Source of the DNA: Arthrobacter sp. QXT-31
Lineage (GTDB): Bacteria; Actinomycetota; Actinomycetes; Actinomycetales; Micrococcaceae
Assembly (NCBI RefSeq): GCF_001969265.1
Contig: NZ_CP019304.1
Coordinates: 2,604,001 to 2,668,000, forward strand
Direction of reading: 5' to 3'
DNA: 64,000 bases
Positions 49,954-58,699 of the stretch are shown piece by piece. How positions within the stretch are numbered: the stretch's first letter is position 1; the number at the start of each line of letters is the position of its first letter. The notes below the pieces were generated by a model. The model was given only the letters and a program-made list of their open reading frames with translations. It was not told where the DNA came from and made no database searches. Both the position numbers and the translations under genes were made by a program.

Positions 49954-51623
49954 GATTTCTCCTGTCCGTGGTTGACTCCGTGGTTGGCATGGGTGCTGTC
50001 CGAGCGGTCTTTGGCCTCGGCAGGGCCCTCAACACCTGGTGCGGCAGCCGGTCCGGCAGCAGGCCCGGCAACAGCAGGCCCGGCAACAGCAGGCCCGGCA
50101 ACAGCGGGTCCGCCGGTGGCCGCAAATCCCGCAGGCTGCGGCCGCAGGCGACGCCACATCTTGAACAGGAACGGCCAGAGGAGCACGAGCGCCACGATGA
50201 TGTAGACCACGACGGCGATCGGCTCGCTCCACAGCCCGGAGACGTCGCCGGCGCTCAGCTGGAGCGTCTGACGCAGCTGCTTCTCCAGGCGGGGTCCGAG
50301 GATCACGCCGAGGATCAGCGGCAGGACCGGCAGGCCGTAACGGCGCATCAGGAAGCCCAGCGCACCGAGCACCAGCAGGATCGCCAGGTCGAACGCCTGA
50401 AGGTTCACCGAGTAGGCGCCCAGCGTGGCGAAGAAGAGGATGCCGGCGTACAGGTAAGGGCGCGGCAGCCGGAGCAGCTTCGCCCAGACCGGGGCCAGGG
50501 GAAGGTTGACCAGCAGCAGCAGGAAGTTGCCGATGAACAGGCTGGCAATCAGTGCCCAGACCAGCGGGCCTTCGTTTTCAAACAGGAGCGGTCCGGGCTG
50601 GATGCCGAACTGTACGAACGCCGCAAGCATGACAGCGGCGGTGGCGTTGGTCGGCAGGCCAAGGGCCAGCATCGGGGTCAGGGTGCCCGCCGCGGCGGCA
50701 TTGTTGGCGGCCTCAGGACCGGCGACACCTTCAATGGCGCCCTTGCCGAACTCCTCGGGGTGCTTGGAGAGCCGCTTCTCCGTCACATAGGAGAGGAACG
50801 TGGGGATCTCGGCCCCGCCGGCGGGCAGTGCGCCGAACGGGAATCCGAAAGCTGTGCCGCGCAGCCACGGCTTCCAGGACCGCTTCCAGTCCTTCTTGCC
50901 CATCCACGGTGTGCCGACAGGGATGATCTCCAGCGGCGTGCGGCGCAGGTGCGCCGCCACCCACAGGGCTTCACCCACGGCGAAGATCGCCACGGCGACG
51001 ACGACGACGTCGAGGCCGTCGGAAAGCAGCGGCAGGCCGAAGGTGAGGCGGGCCTGCCCGGAGACGATGTCGAGGCCGACGAGGCCGATCGCCAGGCCCA
51101 GCCCGAGGGACGCGAAGCCGCGCAGCCGGGAGGAGCCCAGGACCGCGGTGACGGCCAGCAGGGCCAGGACCATGATGGCGAAGTAGCTCGGCGAGCCGAG
51201 GCTCACGGCGAACTGGACCACAGTCGGCGCGAAGACCACAAGAAGCGTGGTGCCGATGGCGCCGGCGACGAACGAGCCGATGGCCGCCGTCGCCAGTGCC
51301 TGTGCGGCCCGGCCGGCCTTGGCCATGAGGTTGCCCTCGATGGCAGTGATCACCGAGGACGATTCGCCGGGGGTGTTGAGCAGGATGGAGGTGGTGGAGC
51401 CGCCGAACATGCCGCCGTAGTAGATGCCGGCAAACATGATGAACGCGCTGGTCGGTTCGAGGACGGTGGCCACCGGAAGCAGCAGCGCCACCGTCATGGC
51501 CGGGCCGATGCCGGGCAGAACGCCGACGGCGGTGCCCAGGATAACGCCGATCAGGGCGTACAGGAGGTTCATGGGGGTCAGCGCCGTCGCGAACCCGTCC
51601 ATGAGTGAGGACAGGATGTCCAT
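49950..51623 (-). CDS. tctA: tripartite tricarboxylate transporter large permease TctA
   Basis: A 557-residue TctA membrane protein with about 12 helices. Family signatures are [57 protein letters not shown] and [19 protein letters not shown]. It takes up citrate or other carboxylates using a periplasmic binding protein and a sodium or proton gradient. The C-terminus beyond the last helix contains an AVAGP repeat encoded by three 15-bp units, then a charged end. It abuts tctB directly (TAG then ATG). Confidence 0.94.
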   Translation of the reverse strand: MDILSSLMDGFATALTPMNLLYALIGVILGTAVGVLPGIGPAMTVALLLPVATVLEPTSAFIMFAGIYYGGMFGGSTTSILLNTPGESSSVITAIEGNLMAKAGRAAQALATAAIGSFVAGAIGTTLLVVFAPTVVQFAVSLGSPSYFAIMVLALLAVTAVLGSSRLRGFASLGLGLAIGLVGLDIVSGQARLTFGLPLLSDGLDVVVVAVAIFAVGEALWVAAHLRRTPLEIIPVGTPWMGKKDWKRSWKPWLRGTAFGFPFGALPAGGAEIPTFLSYVTEKRLSKHPEEFGKGAIEGVAGPEAANNAAAAGTLTPMLALGLPTNATAAVMLAAFVQFGIQPGPLLFENEGPLVWALIASLFIGNFLLLLVNLPLAPVWAKLLRLPRPYLYAGILFFATLGAYSVNLQAFDLAILLVLGALGFLMRRYGLPVLPLILGVILGPRLEKQLRQTLQLSAGDVSGLWSEPIAVVVYIIVALVLLWPFLFKMWRRLRPQPAGFAATGGPAVAGPAVAGPAVAGPAAGPAAAPGVEGPAEAKDRSDSTHANHGVNHGQEKS

Positions 51624-52127
51624 CTAGAGAATCCCTTCAAGGAGACCGGCGGGAAGGGCGATGCCCAGGCCGAGGTAGAAGCCGTAGAAGGTCAGGAGCG
51701 CCAGGGCCACGGAGATCAGTCCGTCGCGGATGTAGTGCCGGCTTCCCAGCGCCCAGACGCTGCCCCAGAAGAGCACCGTTCCGGAGATGACCCAACCGGC
51801 CCAGTCGATCAGCAGGATATTGGCGATGAAGGCGCCGGCCAGGGGGAGGACGGTCTTCCAGTCGCTCGGGTGGGTCAGGTCAACGTCCTCGCCGCCCTCG
51901 GCCTCGCCGCTTCCGCCCCGGAGAACGTTCAGTGCCAGCAACACGGCGCAGACGAGCAGGAGTGCTCCCACGATGATGGGCAGGGCCTTCGGGCCTACCG
52001 GATCCGACTGGGAGTACGGCACAACCAGGCGCGCTGCGTCAATGAGAACCAGGGCGCCGACCGCCCCGAGCAGGGCTGCGATGCCCAGCTCGGAGCGGCC
52101 TTTGAGGCGGGAGGCCAAGGTGGTCAC
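51624..52127 (-). CDS. tctB: tripartite tricarboxylate transporter small permease TctB
   Basis: A 167-residue TctB-family protein with four predicted helices. The first is GIAALLGAVGALVLIDAARLVV followed by the GPKALPIIVGALLLVCAVLLALNVLRGG stretch typical of TctB. It forms the membrane unit together with TctA. It starts at GTG overlapping the tctC stop by 4 bp. Confidence 0.88.
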   Translation of the reverse strand: MTTLASRLKGRSELGIAALLGAVGALVLIDAARLVVPYSQSDPVGPKALPIIVGALLLVCAVLLALNVLRGGSGEAEGGEDVDLTHPSDWKTVLPLAGAFIANILLIDWAGWVISGTVLFWGSVWALGSRHYIRDGLISVALALLTFYGFYLGLGIALPAGLLEGIL

Positions 52128-53134
52128 GCCAATCCGAGCTTCGTCAGCACGTCGGCGACCCGCTTGTCCTGCTCGGTGAGGAAGGTCTTGAATTCGTCAC
52201 CGGTGACAAAGGCGTCCGTCCAGCCGCGGGTCTTCAGGGTTTCCTTCCAGGAAGCCGACTCGTGCATCTTCTCCAGCGTGGCGATCAATGCGTCGCGGTC
52301 GGCGTCGCTGATGCCCGGAGGTGCCACGATACCGCGCCAGTTGGTGAAGACGAGGTCGATGTTGGACTCCTTCAGGGTGGGGGCGTCCACGCCTTCCAGC
52401 CGGTTTTCACCGCTCGTTGCCAGGACGCGGATGGACCCGGACTTGATCTGCTGCATGTATTCGCCCGCACCGGAGGCCGCGAAGCCAAGCTTGTTGCCGA
52501 TAATGGCCGGGAGCAGGTCCCCGCCGCCGTCGTAGGAGACGAAGTTGACCTTGGTCGCGTCGATGCCCACGGCACCGGCAAGCTGCATCGGCAGCAGGTG
52601 GTCGGGGCCGCCCGCCGAGGAGCCGCCGCCGACGCTGACCTTGGACGGGTCCTTCTTCCAGGCAGTCACCAGGTCATCGATGGTCTTGTACGGGGAGTCC
52701 TTGGAAACCATGATGGCGCCGGGCTCTTCGATGAGCTTCGCGAGCGGGGTGGTATCCGTCAGCTTCGACTCGGACTTGTTGGTGTAGCTGGCGCCGACTA
52801 CGCCGAGGCCCATGAGCATGGCCAGGTCGCCGTTGCCCTTTTCGTTGACCACACGCGCCAGGCCCACGGTGCCGCCGGCGCCGGCGAGGTTGAAGACCTC
52901 GGGGTTGGTGGCCAGCTTCTCGTCTTCGAGAACCTTTGCCGCGGCGCGTGCCGTGGTGTCGTAGCCGCCGCCGGGAGTGTTCGGCACCATGATGCGCAGC
53001 CCGGTGAGGGGTGCGGTGCTTGCCCCGGTGGTGGCGGTGCCGGCGTCGTTCTTGCCTGTCGCTCCACAGCCGGAAGCCATCAGGGCGATGCCTGCAGCGA
53101 CGGCCGCGACGCGCAATGCGCTGAATCCGCGCAT
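52124..53134 (-). CDS. tctC: tripartite tricarboxylate transporter substrate-binding lipoprotein TctC
   Basis: A 336-residue solute-binding protein of the TctC/Bug family. A lipoprotein signal peptide ends at MASGC (Cys23). Then come GLRIMVPNTPGGGYDTTARAAAKVLEDE, TSPYKTI-like and VSVGGGSSAGGPDHLLPMQLAGAVGI segments, with the family's carboxylate-binding loop in PNTPGGGYD. It delivers substrate to TctAB on the outer face. It is the first gene of the tctCBA-usp operon, divergent from a citrate-type two-component system. The ligand (citrate, tartrate or other) is unknown. Confidence 0.93.
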   Translation of the reverse strand: MRGFSALRVAAVAAGIALMASGCGATGKNDAGTATTGASTAPLTGLRIMVPNTPGGGYDTTARAAAKVLEDEKLATNPEVFNLAGAGGTVGLARVVNEKGNGDLAMLMGLGVVGASYTNKSESKLTDTTPLAKLIEEPGAIMVSKDSPYKTIDDLVTAWKKDPSKVSVGGGSSAGGPDHLLPMQLAGAVGIDATKVNFVSYDGGGDLLPAIIGNKLGFAASGAGEYMQQIKSGSIRVLATSGENRLEGVDAPTLKESNIDLVFTNWRGIVAPPGISDADRDALIATLEKMHESASWKETLKTRGWTDAFVTGDEFKTFLTEQDKRVADVLTKLGLA

Positions 53135-53190
53135 GTTGTTCCTCTTCTCGTTGGTCCGTTTGATCGGTGTGCTCCGATGCTAGGGCCGAA

Positions 53191-53206
53191 CGTGATGCGG
53201 CTCACG
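53191..53206. promoter_or_regulatory. Crp/GlxR-like site between tctC and the sensor kinase gene
   Basis: CGTGATGCGGCTCACG fits the Crp-family pattern TGTGA-N6-TCACA at 8 of 10 fixed positions, with the GTGA and TCAC cores intact, in the divergent promoter region. It suggests cAMP-linked control of carboxylate uptake. Confidence 0.6.
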
Positions 53207-53338
53207 CTTGTGTAACCAGAGAAAGTTAAGTTCATTGCGTTCACGTTTCCGCCCTCCCACAAGGGGGCAAACGGAGTTGCGGGCCCGGTACCGTTAGGTA
53301 TAGCCCCACCCGCGCACCCACAGGAAGAACAGCAGCAC

Positions 53339-54934
53339 ATGACTCGACGGCGAGGAATGTCCCTTGCGGGGCAGTATCTTCGGCTGCAGCTCCTGATCGT
53401 GCTGGCGGTTCTCGTGGGCGTTGTTGCCATCTCGCTGGCCCAGTCGGCCGCGGCGTTTGAACGGGTTGAGGGCCGCCAGGCCCTTTCGGCCGCCGAAACG
53501 CTGGCAGCCAACCCCGCTGTCCGGAGGCTCCTGCCGGCCGCCCAGCCCCAGAGCGGATCCGTGCTTCCCTCCGTGGCAGAAGCGGTGCGGACCATCTCGG
53601 GGTCCTCCCTGGTCGCGCTGGCCCGGACCGACAGGACGGTGGTGACGTCGTCGGACCCGTCGCAGGAGGACCGGCCGCTGGAGCTTGGCGAGAGCGCGGT
53701 GATGACCGGGCGGGCGTGGACCGGGGTGGTCCGGACCGGGGCCGGGGAAGTGGTGGCCGCGCACGTGCCGGTGCTGAACGACGCCGGCAAGATGGTGGGG
53801 ATCGCCGTCGTCGGCAGGAACTACCCGTCAGTGCTGGAACGGCTGGGCGACGCAGTCCCGAACCTGCTGACGTATCTGGGCGTGGCGAGTGTCCTGGGCG
53901 TGGCGGGTTCGCTGCTGCTGGCCCGCCGCGTCAAGCGCCAGACGCTCGGCATGGAGCCGGACGAGATCACCGGCCTCGTGGAGAACCGCGAGGCGATGCT
54001 GCACGGGCTCAAGGAGGGTGTGGTGGCGCTGGACCCGCAGCAGCGCATCACCGTGGTCAACGACAGTGCCCGCAGCCTGCTGGGCCTGCCGCACGACTGC
54101 GTTGGCAAGGATCTGGGGAGCCTTGCGGTGCCGCCGGCGCTTCGCGAGGTACTCACCGAGGACCAGCCCGGCCCCGACCGCCTGGTCCTGGTGGGCGAGC
54201 GGCTGGTGGTGCTGAACCGGATGCCGATGCGCTCGCACGGGCGGGTGATCGGTTCCGTCACCACTCTGCGCGACCGGACTGAACTGGCCTCCCTGGAGCG
54301 CGAGCTGGGCACCACGCGCACCGCGACGGACACCCTCCGCGCGCAGGCGCACGAGTTCGCCAACCAGCTGCACACGATCTCCGGCCTGATCCAGATCGGC
54401 GAGTATGACGCCGTCGTGCAGTTCGTCAACGGCACGACGTCGAACCGGACCCGCCTGAACGACGACGTGACCAGCAGGATCGGGGACCCCGCCCTGGCGG
54501 CGCTGCTCATTGCCAAGGCGAGCCTGGCCGCGGAGCGCGGAGTGTCCCTGCAGCTGGCGGAGGAATCCCGGCTGGGCAGGGTGGATGAGGAGCTGTCCCG
54601 CGATCTCACCACGGTGGTGGGCAACCTCGTGGACAACGCACTCGATGCCGTCACCAGCGCCGCTGAAGCCAGGGTCGAGGTGCTGATCGGGGAGGACGAC
54701 GGCGGTGTGCGGGTTGACGTGCGGGATTCGGGACCGGGGGTCCCGGCGGAGGTCATGGACGACATTTTCCGGCAGGGGTTCAGTACCAAGAATTCGCCCG
54801 ACGGCGGCCGCGGCTATGGCCTGGCGCTCGCCAGGGTGGTCTGCCAGCGCCGGGGCGGGCGGCTCACCGTGCGGAATGACCACGGTGCGGTGTTTACGGC
54901 CCTGCTGATGCGCAAGGGCACTGCTGATGCTTAG
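53339..54934 (+). CDS. sensor histidine kinase, CitA/DcuS type
   Basis: A 531-residue kinase. Two helices (LRLQLLIVLAVLVGVVAISLAQS; YLGVASVLGVAGSLLLARRV) flank an extracytoplasmic PAS-like sensor of about 140 residues. A cytoplasmic PAS follows, then the phospho-acceptor AQAHEFANQLHTISGLIQIGEY (His in AHEFANQLH), NLVDNALDAVTSA, VRDSGPGVPAEVMDDIFRQGFSTK and GRGYGLALARVV. This layout is the CitA/DcuS/DctB family that senses C4 or tricarboxylates. It is divergent from tctCBA and paired with the next gene. Confidence 0.92.
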   Translation: MTRRRGMSLAGQYLRLQLLIVLAVLVGVVAISLAQSAAAFERVEGRQALSAAETLAANPAVRRLLPAAQPQSGSVLPSVAEAVRTISGSSLVALARTDRTVVTSSDPSQEDRPLELGESAVMTGRAWTGVVRTGAGEVVAAHVPVLNDAGKMVGIAVVGRNYPSVLERLGDAVPNLLTYLGVASVLGVAGSLLLARRVKRQTLGMEPDEITGLVENREAMLHGLKEGVVALDPQQRITVVNDSARSLLGLPHDCVGKDLGSLAVPPALREVLTEDQPGPDRLVLVGERLVVLNRMPMRSHGRVIGSVTTLRDRTELASLERELGTTRTATDTLRAQAHEFANQLHTISGLIQIGEYDAVVQFVNGTTSNRTRLNDDVTSRIGDPALAALLIAKASLAAERGVSLQLAEESRLGRVDEELSRDLTTVVGNLVDNALDAVTSAAEARVEVLIGEDDGGVRVDVRDSGPGVPAEVMDDIFRQGFSTKNSPDGGRGYGLALARVVCQRRGGRLTVRNDHGAVFTALLMRKGTADA

Positions 54935-54968
54935 CACTACTGATGCTTAACGCTACTGATGCTTAACG
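54921..54968. repeat. three 16-bp tandem units at the kinase gene's stop
   Basis: CTGCTGATGCTTAGCA followed by two exact copies of CTACTGATGCTTAACG. The kinase TAG stop is in unit 1 and each following unit has a TAA at the equivalent place. The response-regulator ribosome site follows directly. Confidence 0.92.
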
Positions 54969-54978
54969 AGGAGCTGAC

Positions 54979-55647
54979 TTGATCAACGTACTCATCGTCG
55001 ACGACGACTTCATGGTGGCCAAGGTCCACGCCGGCTTTATCCAGCGGACGCCGGGGTTCGCCGTGGTGGGGGTGGCCCACACCGGTGCGCAGGCTGTGCT
55101 TGAGACCAAACGGCTGCAGCCTGACCTGGTGCTGCTGGACATCCACCTGCCCGACATCAACGGCCTGGACCTGATGCACCAGCTGCGTGAGGTGGCGCCC
55201 GAACTGGACGTGCTGGTGATCAGTGCCGCGCGCGAGGTGGAGACGGTGCGGAAGGCGCTGCGCGGCGGGATCGTGCACTACCTCATCAAGCCGTTTTCGC
55301 AGACCGACCTGCAGGAGCGCCTGGAGCACTACCGGAATACCTACCGGAGCCTGGCTTCGTCCAAGGACGTGGCGGAGCAGTCGGACGTCAACCGCGTTTT
55401 CGGGCTGGAGCGCGCGGACCGTCCGCTGCCGAAGGGGTGCAGCGCCGAGACACTCCAGGTGGTGGAGAAGGCGCTGCGCGGCGCCGGCGGTGACGTGTCC
55501 GCCGCCGAGCTGGCCGTGCAGGTGGGGACGTCGCGCGTCAGTGCCCGGCGCTATCTGGAGTACCTCAACGATGAGGGGCTGGTGGACGTGACACTCAAGT
55601 ACGGCGTCGGACGCCCCGAGCGAAGGTATGTGTGGAAGGCGGGGTGA
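54979..55647 (+). CDS. response regulator, CitB/DcuR type
   Basis: A 222-residue response regulator. The receiver has VLIVDDDFMVAKVH, phospho-Asp in LVLLDIHLPDINGLDLM, Ser in VISAARE and Lys in HYLIKPF. The C-terminal output domain contains the CitB-type HTH (VSAAELAVQVGTSRVSARRYLEYL). It starts at TTG with GAGGAG 5 nt before. Together with the kinase it should activate the divergent tctCBA operon when substrate is present. Confidence 0.93.
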   Translation: MINVLIVDDDFMVAKVHAGFIQRTPGFAVVGVAHTGAQAVLETKRLQPDLVLLDIHLPDINGLDLMHQLREVAPELDVLVISAAREVETVRKALRGGIVHYLIKPFSQTDLQERLEHYRNTYRSLASSKDVAEQSDVNRVFGLERADRPLPKGCSAETLQVVEKALRGAGGDVSAAELAVQVGTSRVSARRYLEYLNDEGLVDVTLKYGVGRPERRYVWKAG

Positions 55648-55649
55648 AC

Positions 55650-55694
55650 GACCCGCTCTTTAGCGGCCCGCTCTTTAGCTGCACGGTTTTTAGC
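55650..55694. repeat. three 15-bp tandem units between convergent gene ends
   Basis: GACCCGCTCTTTAGC, GGCCCGCTCTTTAGC and TGCACGGTTTTTAGC lie between the stops of the response regulator and adenylate kinase genes. On the minus strand the adenylate kinase frame stays open through the units after its TGA. Confidence 0.85.
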
Positions 55695-55702
55695 TGCACC
55701 CG

Positions 55703-56284
55703 TCAGGGCCGCGCCCTGAGTTCTTCAATCCCCTGCAGCGCACTGACGGTGACCGCATCGATGTCGGCAGTGCCGTCAATGCGCACCAGCAGGGCGCGCC
55801 TGCCGTAGCGTTCGATGACGGGCTCGGTCTCCTGCCGGTACAGCTCCAGCCGGTGCCGGATGACGTTCTCGGTGTCATCGCTGCGCCCCTCGGCCTCGGA
55901 GCGGAGCAGCAGCCGGCGGACGATCTCGTCGTCGCCGGCGGCGATTTCGACCACCGCATCGAGCCTGTTTCCGGCGGCGTCCAGGATTCCGTCAAGGTCA
56001 TCCATCTGGCTCACAGTGCGCGGGTAGCCGTCCAGGAGGAAGCCGTTCCTTGCGTCCCGTTCCTGCAGCCGCTCACGCAGCATGGCGGTGGTGAGATTGT
56101 CCGGGACGAGGTTGCCGGCGTCGAGGAATCGCTTGATTTCCCGGCCCAGGGGCGAGCCGTTGGCCAGGTGGCTGCGGAACATGTCCCCGGTGGAGATCTC
56201 GGGGATGTGAAGCTGTCCGCTGAGCCGGTGAGCCTGGGTGCCCTTGCCGGATCCGGGCGGGCCGATGAGCAGGATGCGGGTCAT
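55703..56284 (-). CDS. adenylate kinase family protein
   Basis: A 193-residue adenylate/nucleoside-monophosphate kinase. The P-loop is LIGPPGSGKGTQAHRL, the NMP-binding region EISTGDMFRSHLANGSPLG, and the key segment NGFLLDGYPRTVSQMDDLD. It is the short form without the zinc-binding LID. I start at the ATG giving MTRILLIG; upstream codons in the same frame overlap the sigma-factor 3' end. Adenylate kinase genes usually sit in a ribosomal-protein operon, so this may be a second copy. Confidence 0.92.
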   Translation of the reverse strand: MTRILLIGPPGSGKGTQAHRLSGQLHIPEISTGDMFRSHLANGSPLGREIKRFLDAGNLVPDNLTTAMLRERLQERDARNGFLLDGYPRTVSQMDDLDGILDAAGNRLDAVVEIAAGDDEIVRRLLLRSEAEGRSDDTENVIRHRLELYRQETEPVIERYGRRALLVRIDGTADIDAVTVSALQGIEELRARP

Positions 56285-56387
56285 GCCGATGTTCCGATCT
56301 GCCGGGAGAGCACGCTTGCGCCCATTCTTCCGTCCGTCCCTGCCCCCTGCAATGGGTGGGTGCTGGCCGCGGTCCCGGCTGTCCGGT

Positions 56388-57674
56388 TCAAATGCCGGCG
56401 GCGCGTTCCTCCAGCAGCTCCCGGGTGCGCCGGTTCCGGGCCAGCCCGGCCGCCGCAGCGAATTCGGAACGTGCCTCCTCGGTCCGGCCGAGCCGGACCA
56501 GCAGTTCGCCGCGGACACTGGGCAGCAGGTGCGTTCCGCGCAGCGCCCCTCCGGAGGCGAGTCCGTCAACGATCACCAGCGCAGCCGCCGGTCCGGTGGC
56601 CATGGATACGGCCACGGCCCTGTTCAGTTCCACCACGGGGCTGGGCGCGATCCTGCCCAGTGCTTCATAGAGCAGGACGATGCGCTGCCAGTCGGTGTCG
56701 TCGACGCTGGGTGCCGTCGAGTGGCATTCGGCGATCGCGGCCTGCAGCGCGTAGTTTCCACGGCCCCGCCCCAGCGCGTCGCAGCGTCGCAGGGCGGCAC
56801 GGCCGCGGCCGATCTGCGCCCGGTCCCACCGCGTCCGGTCCTGGTCCGCCAGCAGGACCGGAGACCCGTCGGGGGTGGTGCGGGCGGGGAAGCGGGAGGC
56901 CTGGAACTCCATCAGGGCCACCAGGCCGTGGGCCTCGGGCTCGCGGGGGACCAAGCCCGCCAGGATGCGGCCGATCCGCAAGGCCTCCTGCGCCAGGTCC
57001 GGCCGGATCCACGCGTCTCCCGCGGTTGCGGCATATCCTTCCGTGAACATCAGATAGACGACGCCGAGGACCGCTCCCAGCCGCGCACCCCACTCGTTGG
57101 GCTCGGGAACCTCAAAGGGCACCCGGGCCGCGGCGAGCGTTTTCTTGGCCCGCACAATCCGCTGCTGCACCGTGGCGACAGGCACCAGGAACAGCCGTGC
57201 GATCTCCTCCGTGGTGAGGCCGCCCACCACCCGCAGTGTCAGGGCCATCTGCGCCTCCCGGGAGAGGACCGGGTGGCAAGCGGTGAACACGAGCCGGAGA
57301 ACGTCGTCCTCCAGCGGAACCCAGGTCACGCCGTCGTCGTCTTCCAGGTCCCGGGCCATGGCCCGGTAGCGTTCCTCAAGCCGTTCGGAACGCCGCCATG
57401 CATCGATGGCTTTGCGTTTGGCGACGGCGGTGAGCCAGGCGGCAGGGTTGTCAGGTGTCCCGGATGCCGGCCACTGGACCAGGGCCTCAGCCAGGGCTTC
57501 CTGCGCCAGGTCCTCGGCCAAACCAACATCCCGGGTGGCACGGGCGAGGGCACCGACGATGTGTGCACCCTCGATCCGCCAGAGGGCATCGAGCCGGCGC
57601 CGGACCCCGGCGCCGGCATCAGGGTTCCCCACAGCTTCGCTCACCGCCTGCCCGCTCACTCCCTGCCCGTTCAC
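56388..57674 (-). CDS. ECF42-type RNA polymerase sigma factor
   Basis: A 428-residue sigma factor with an ECF core (sigma2 GLAEDLAQEALAEALVQWPASGTPDNPAAWLTAVAKRKAIDAWRR; sigma4 ALTLRVVGGLTTEEIARLFLVPVATVQQRIVRAKKTL) and a long C-terminal helical/TPR-like extension (about 190-428) that is the hallmark of the ECF42 (DUF6596) group. Such factors work without an anti-sigma factor. It starts 16 bp after a DGPF/YCII gene, its usual partner. The start is ambiguous: GTG triplets recur at 15-bp spacing (codons 1, 6 and 11) in a tandem duplication. Confidence 0.9.
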   Translation of the reverse strand: MNGQGVSGQAVSEAVGNPDAGAGVRRRLDALWRIEGAHIVGALARATRDVGLAEDLAQEALAEALVQWPASGTPDNPAAWLTAVAKRKAIDAWRRSERLEERYRAMARDLEDDDGVTWVPLEDDVLRLVFTACHPVLSREAQMALTLRVVGGLTTEEIARLFLVPVATVQQRIVRAKKTLAAARVPFEVPEPNEWGARLGAVLGVVYLMFTEGYAATAGDAWIRPDLAQEALRIGRILAGLVPREPEAHGLVALMEFQASRFPARTTPDGSPVLLADQDRTRWDRAQIGRGRAALRRCDALGRGRGNYALQAAIAECHSTAPSVDDTDWQRIVLLYEALGRIAPSPVVELNRAVAVSMATGPAAALVIVDGLASGGALRGTHLLPSVRGELLVRLGRTEEARSEFAAAAGLARNRRTRELLEERAAGI

Positions 57675-57690
57675 TTAGCCGGCCAGCGGC

Positions 57691-58119
57691 TCAGGGCTGG
57701 TTCAGCTCCTGGCGCCACACGGCTTCCTTCTTGATGTACTCGTTGTCCGCGAAGTCGGCAAAGTCGTCGGCCTCAGCGATCCGGCGGACCTCAAGCTTCG
57801 ATCCGGGACCCAGCGGGCAGCGGCTGGCCCATTCCTTCGCCTCCTCCTTGGAAGCCACCTGGACAATCCAGAAGCCGTTGAACAGCTCATGCGTTTCCCC
57901 GTAGGGGCCGTCCGTCACCACGGGCGGTTCCTCGGAGAAGTCGACCACGAAGGCCGAGCCCTCGGACAGGTCGGTCAGGCCCTCGCCGGCGAGCATGACG
58001 CCGGCCTTGATGAGCTGTTCGTTGTAGGCGCCCATCTGGTTGAGGATCTCCTCGAACGGAACCTGCTTCGACGCCTCGATGGCCTCGTCCGTGGCGCGCA
58101 TGATGAACATGTACTTCAT
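57691..58119 (-). CDS. DGPF/YCII-family protein, ECF42 partner
   Basis: A 142-residue YCII-related protein with the DGPYGET motif near residue 71, in VVTDGPYGETHELFNGFWIVQV. It starts at MKYMFIMRA with AAGGAGAG before the ATG. DGPF proteins are always found beside ECF42 sigma factors and are considered their target or cognate partner. The matching ECF42 promoter lies just upstream. The biochemical role of the protein is unknown. Confidence 0.9.
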   Translation of the reverse strand: MKYMFIMRATDEAIEASKQVPFEEILNQMGAYNEQLIKAGVMLAGEGLTDLSEGSAFVVDFSEEPPVVTDGPYGETHELFNGFWIVQVASKEEAKEWASRCPLGPGSKLEVRRIAEADDFADFADNEYIKKEAVWRQELNQP

Positions 58120-58170
58120 GGTTCTCTCCTTGCCTTGACGTGGACGCCGTGTGCGTCCGTCTACTATCCC

Positions 58171-58197
58171 GTCGAACGGGGCGTGCGGAAATCGACA
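58171..58197 (-). promoter_or_regulatory. ECF42-dependent promoter
   Basis: On the minus strand TGTCGA (58192-58197), a 17-bp spacer and CGAC (58171-58174) match the conserved -35 TGTCGA and -10 CGA/TC of ECF42 sigma factors. It precedes the DGPF and sigma genes, giving an autoregulatory loop. Confidence 0.8.
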
Positions 58198-58232
58198 GGT
58201 GGTCAGGAATTTTTTTTCAGGGCCGGAATTTT

Positions 58233-58601
58233 TCAGGCAGTGCCGAAGGGGTTGTCGATGGCGAACTTCCATCCTTCGCGTCCTTTGCGGAGGACGTCGG
58301 CCGTCCTGCCGTGGAGGTCCACGTTGCTGCCATCGGCTGCGGTGCCCTTGATGGCCCATTCGGCGATGGCGAGGGCGATGTCGCCCATGACGTAGACATG
58401 GCGGGTGGTCATCCTGATGGGCAACCCGGCCTGCAGGAATCCCACCATGGCGTTGACGCTGTCTTCGCCGGTGGTAGGCATGCCCGGCTGGGGAACAAAC
58501 ACGGCATCCGGCTCGAAGAACTCCAGCATTCCGTCAACGTCCCTGGCGTTGAAGCGCGCTGCCCACGCCATGTGTAAAGCATGCGGATCCGTTATTCCCA
58601 C
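58233..58601 (-). CDS. SnoaL/NTF2-like protein
   Basis: A 122-residue NTF2-fold protein with the SnoaL-like pattern WAARFNARDVDGMLEFFEPDAVFVPQPG and MGDIALAIAEWAIKG. These small alpha+beta barrels serve as isomerases, hydrolases or ligand-binding proteins; nothing in the sequence fixes the substrate. It is just upstream of the ECF42 promoter on the same strand and could be functionally linked. The start ATG is from MGITDPHAL. Confidence 0.82.
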   Translation of the reverse strand: MGITDPHALHMAWAARFNARDVDGMLEFFEPDAVFVPQPGMPTTGEDSVNAMVGFLQAGLPIRMTTRHVYVMGDIALAIAEWAIKGTAADGSNVDLHGRTADVLRKGREGWKFAIDNPFGTA

Positions 58602-58699
58602 GGGGCCCTCCCCACGACTCCATCGTCTGAGGTGGGCAATCTATCAGCAGCGGGGTACGGACGCCAGAGGGCAACAGCCAGCCCGCGGGCCGACGCCTG

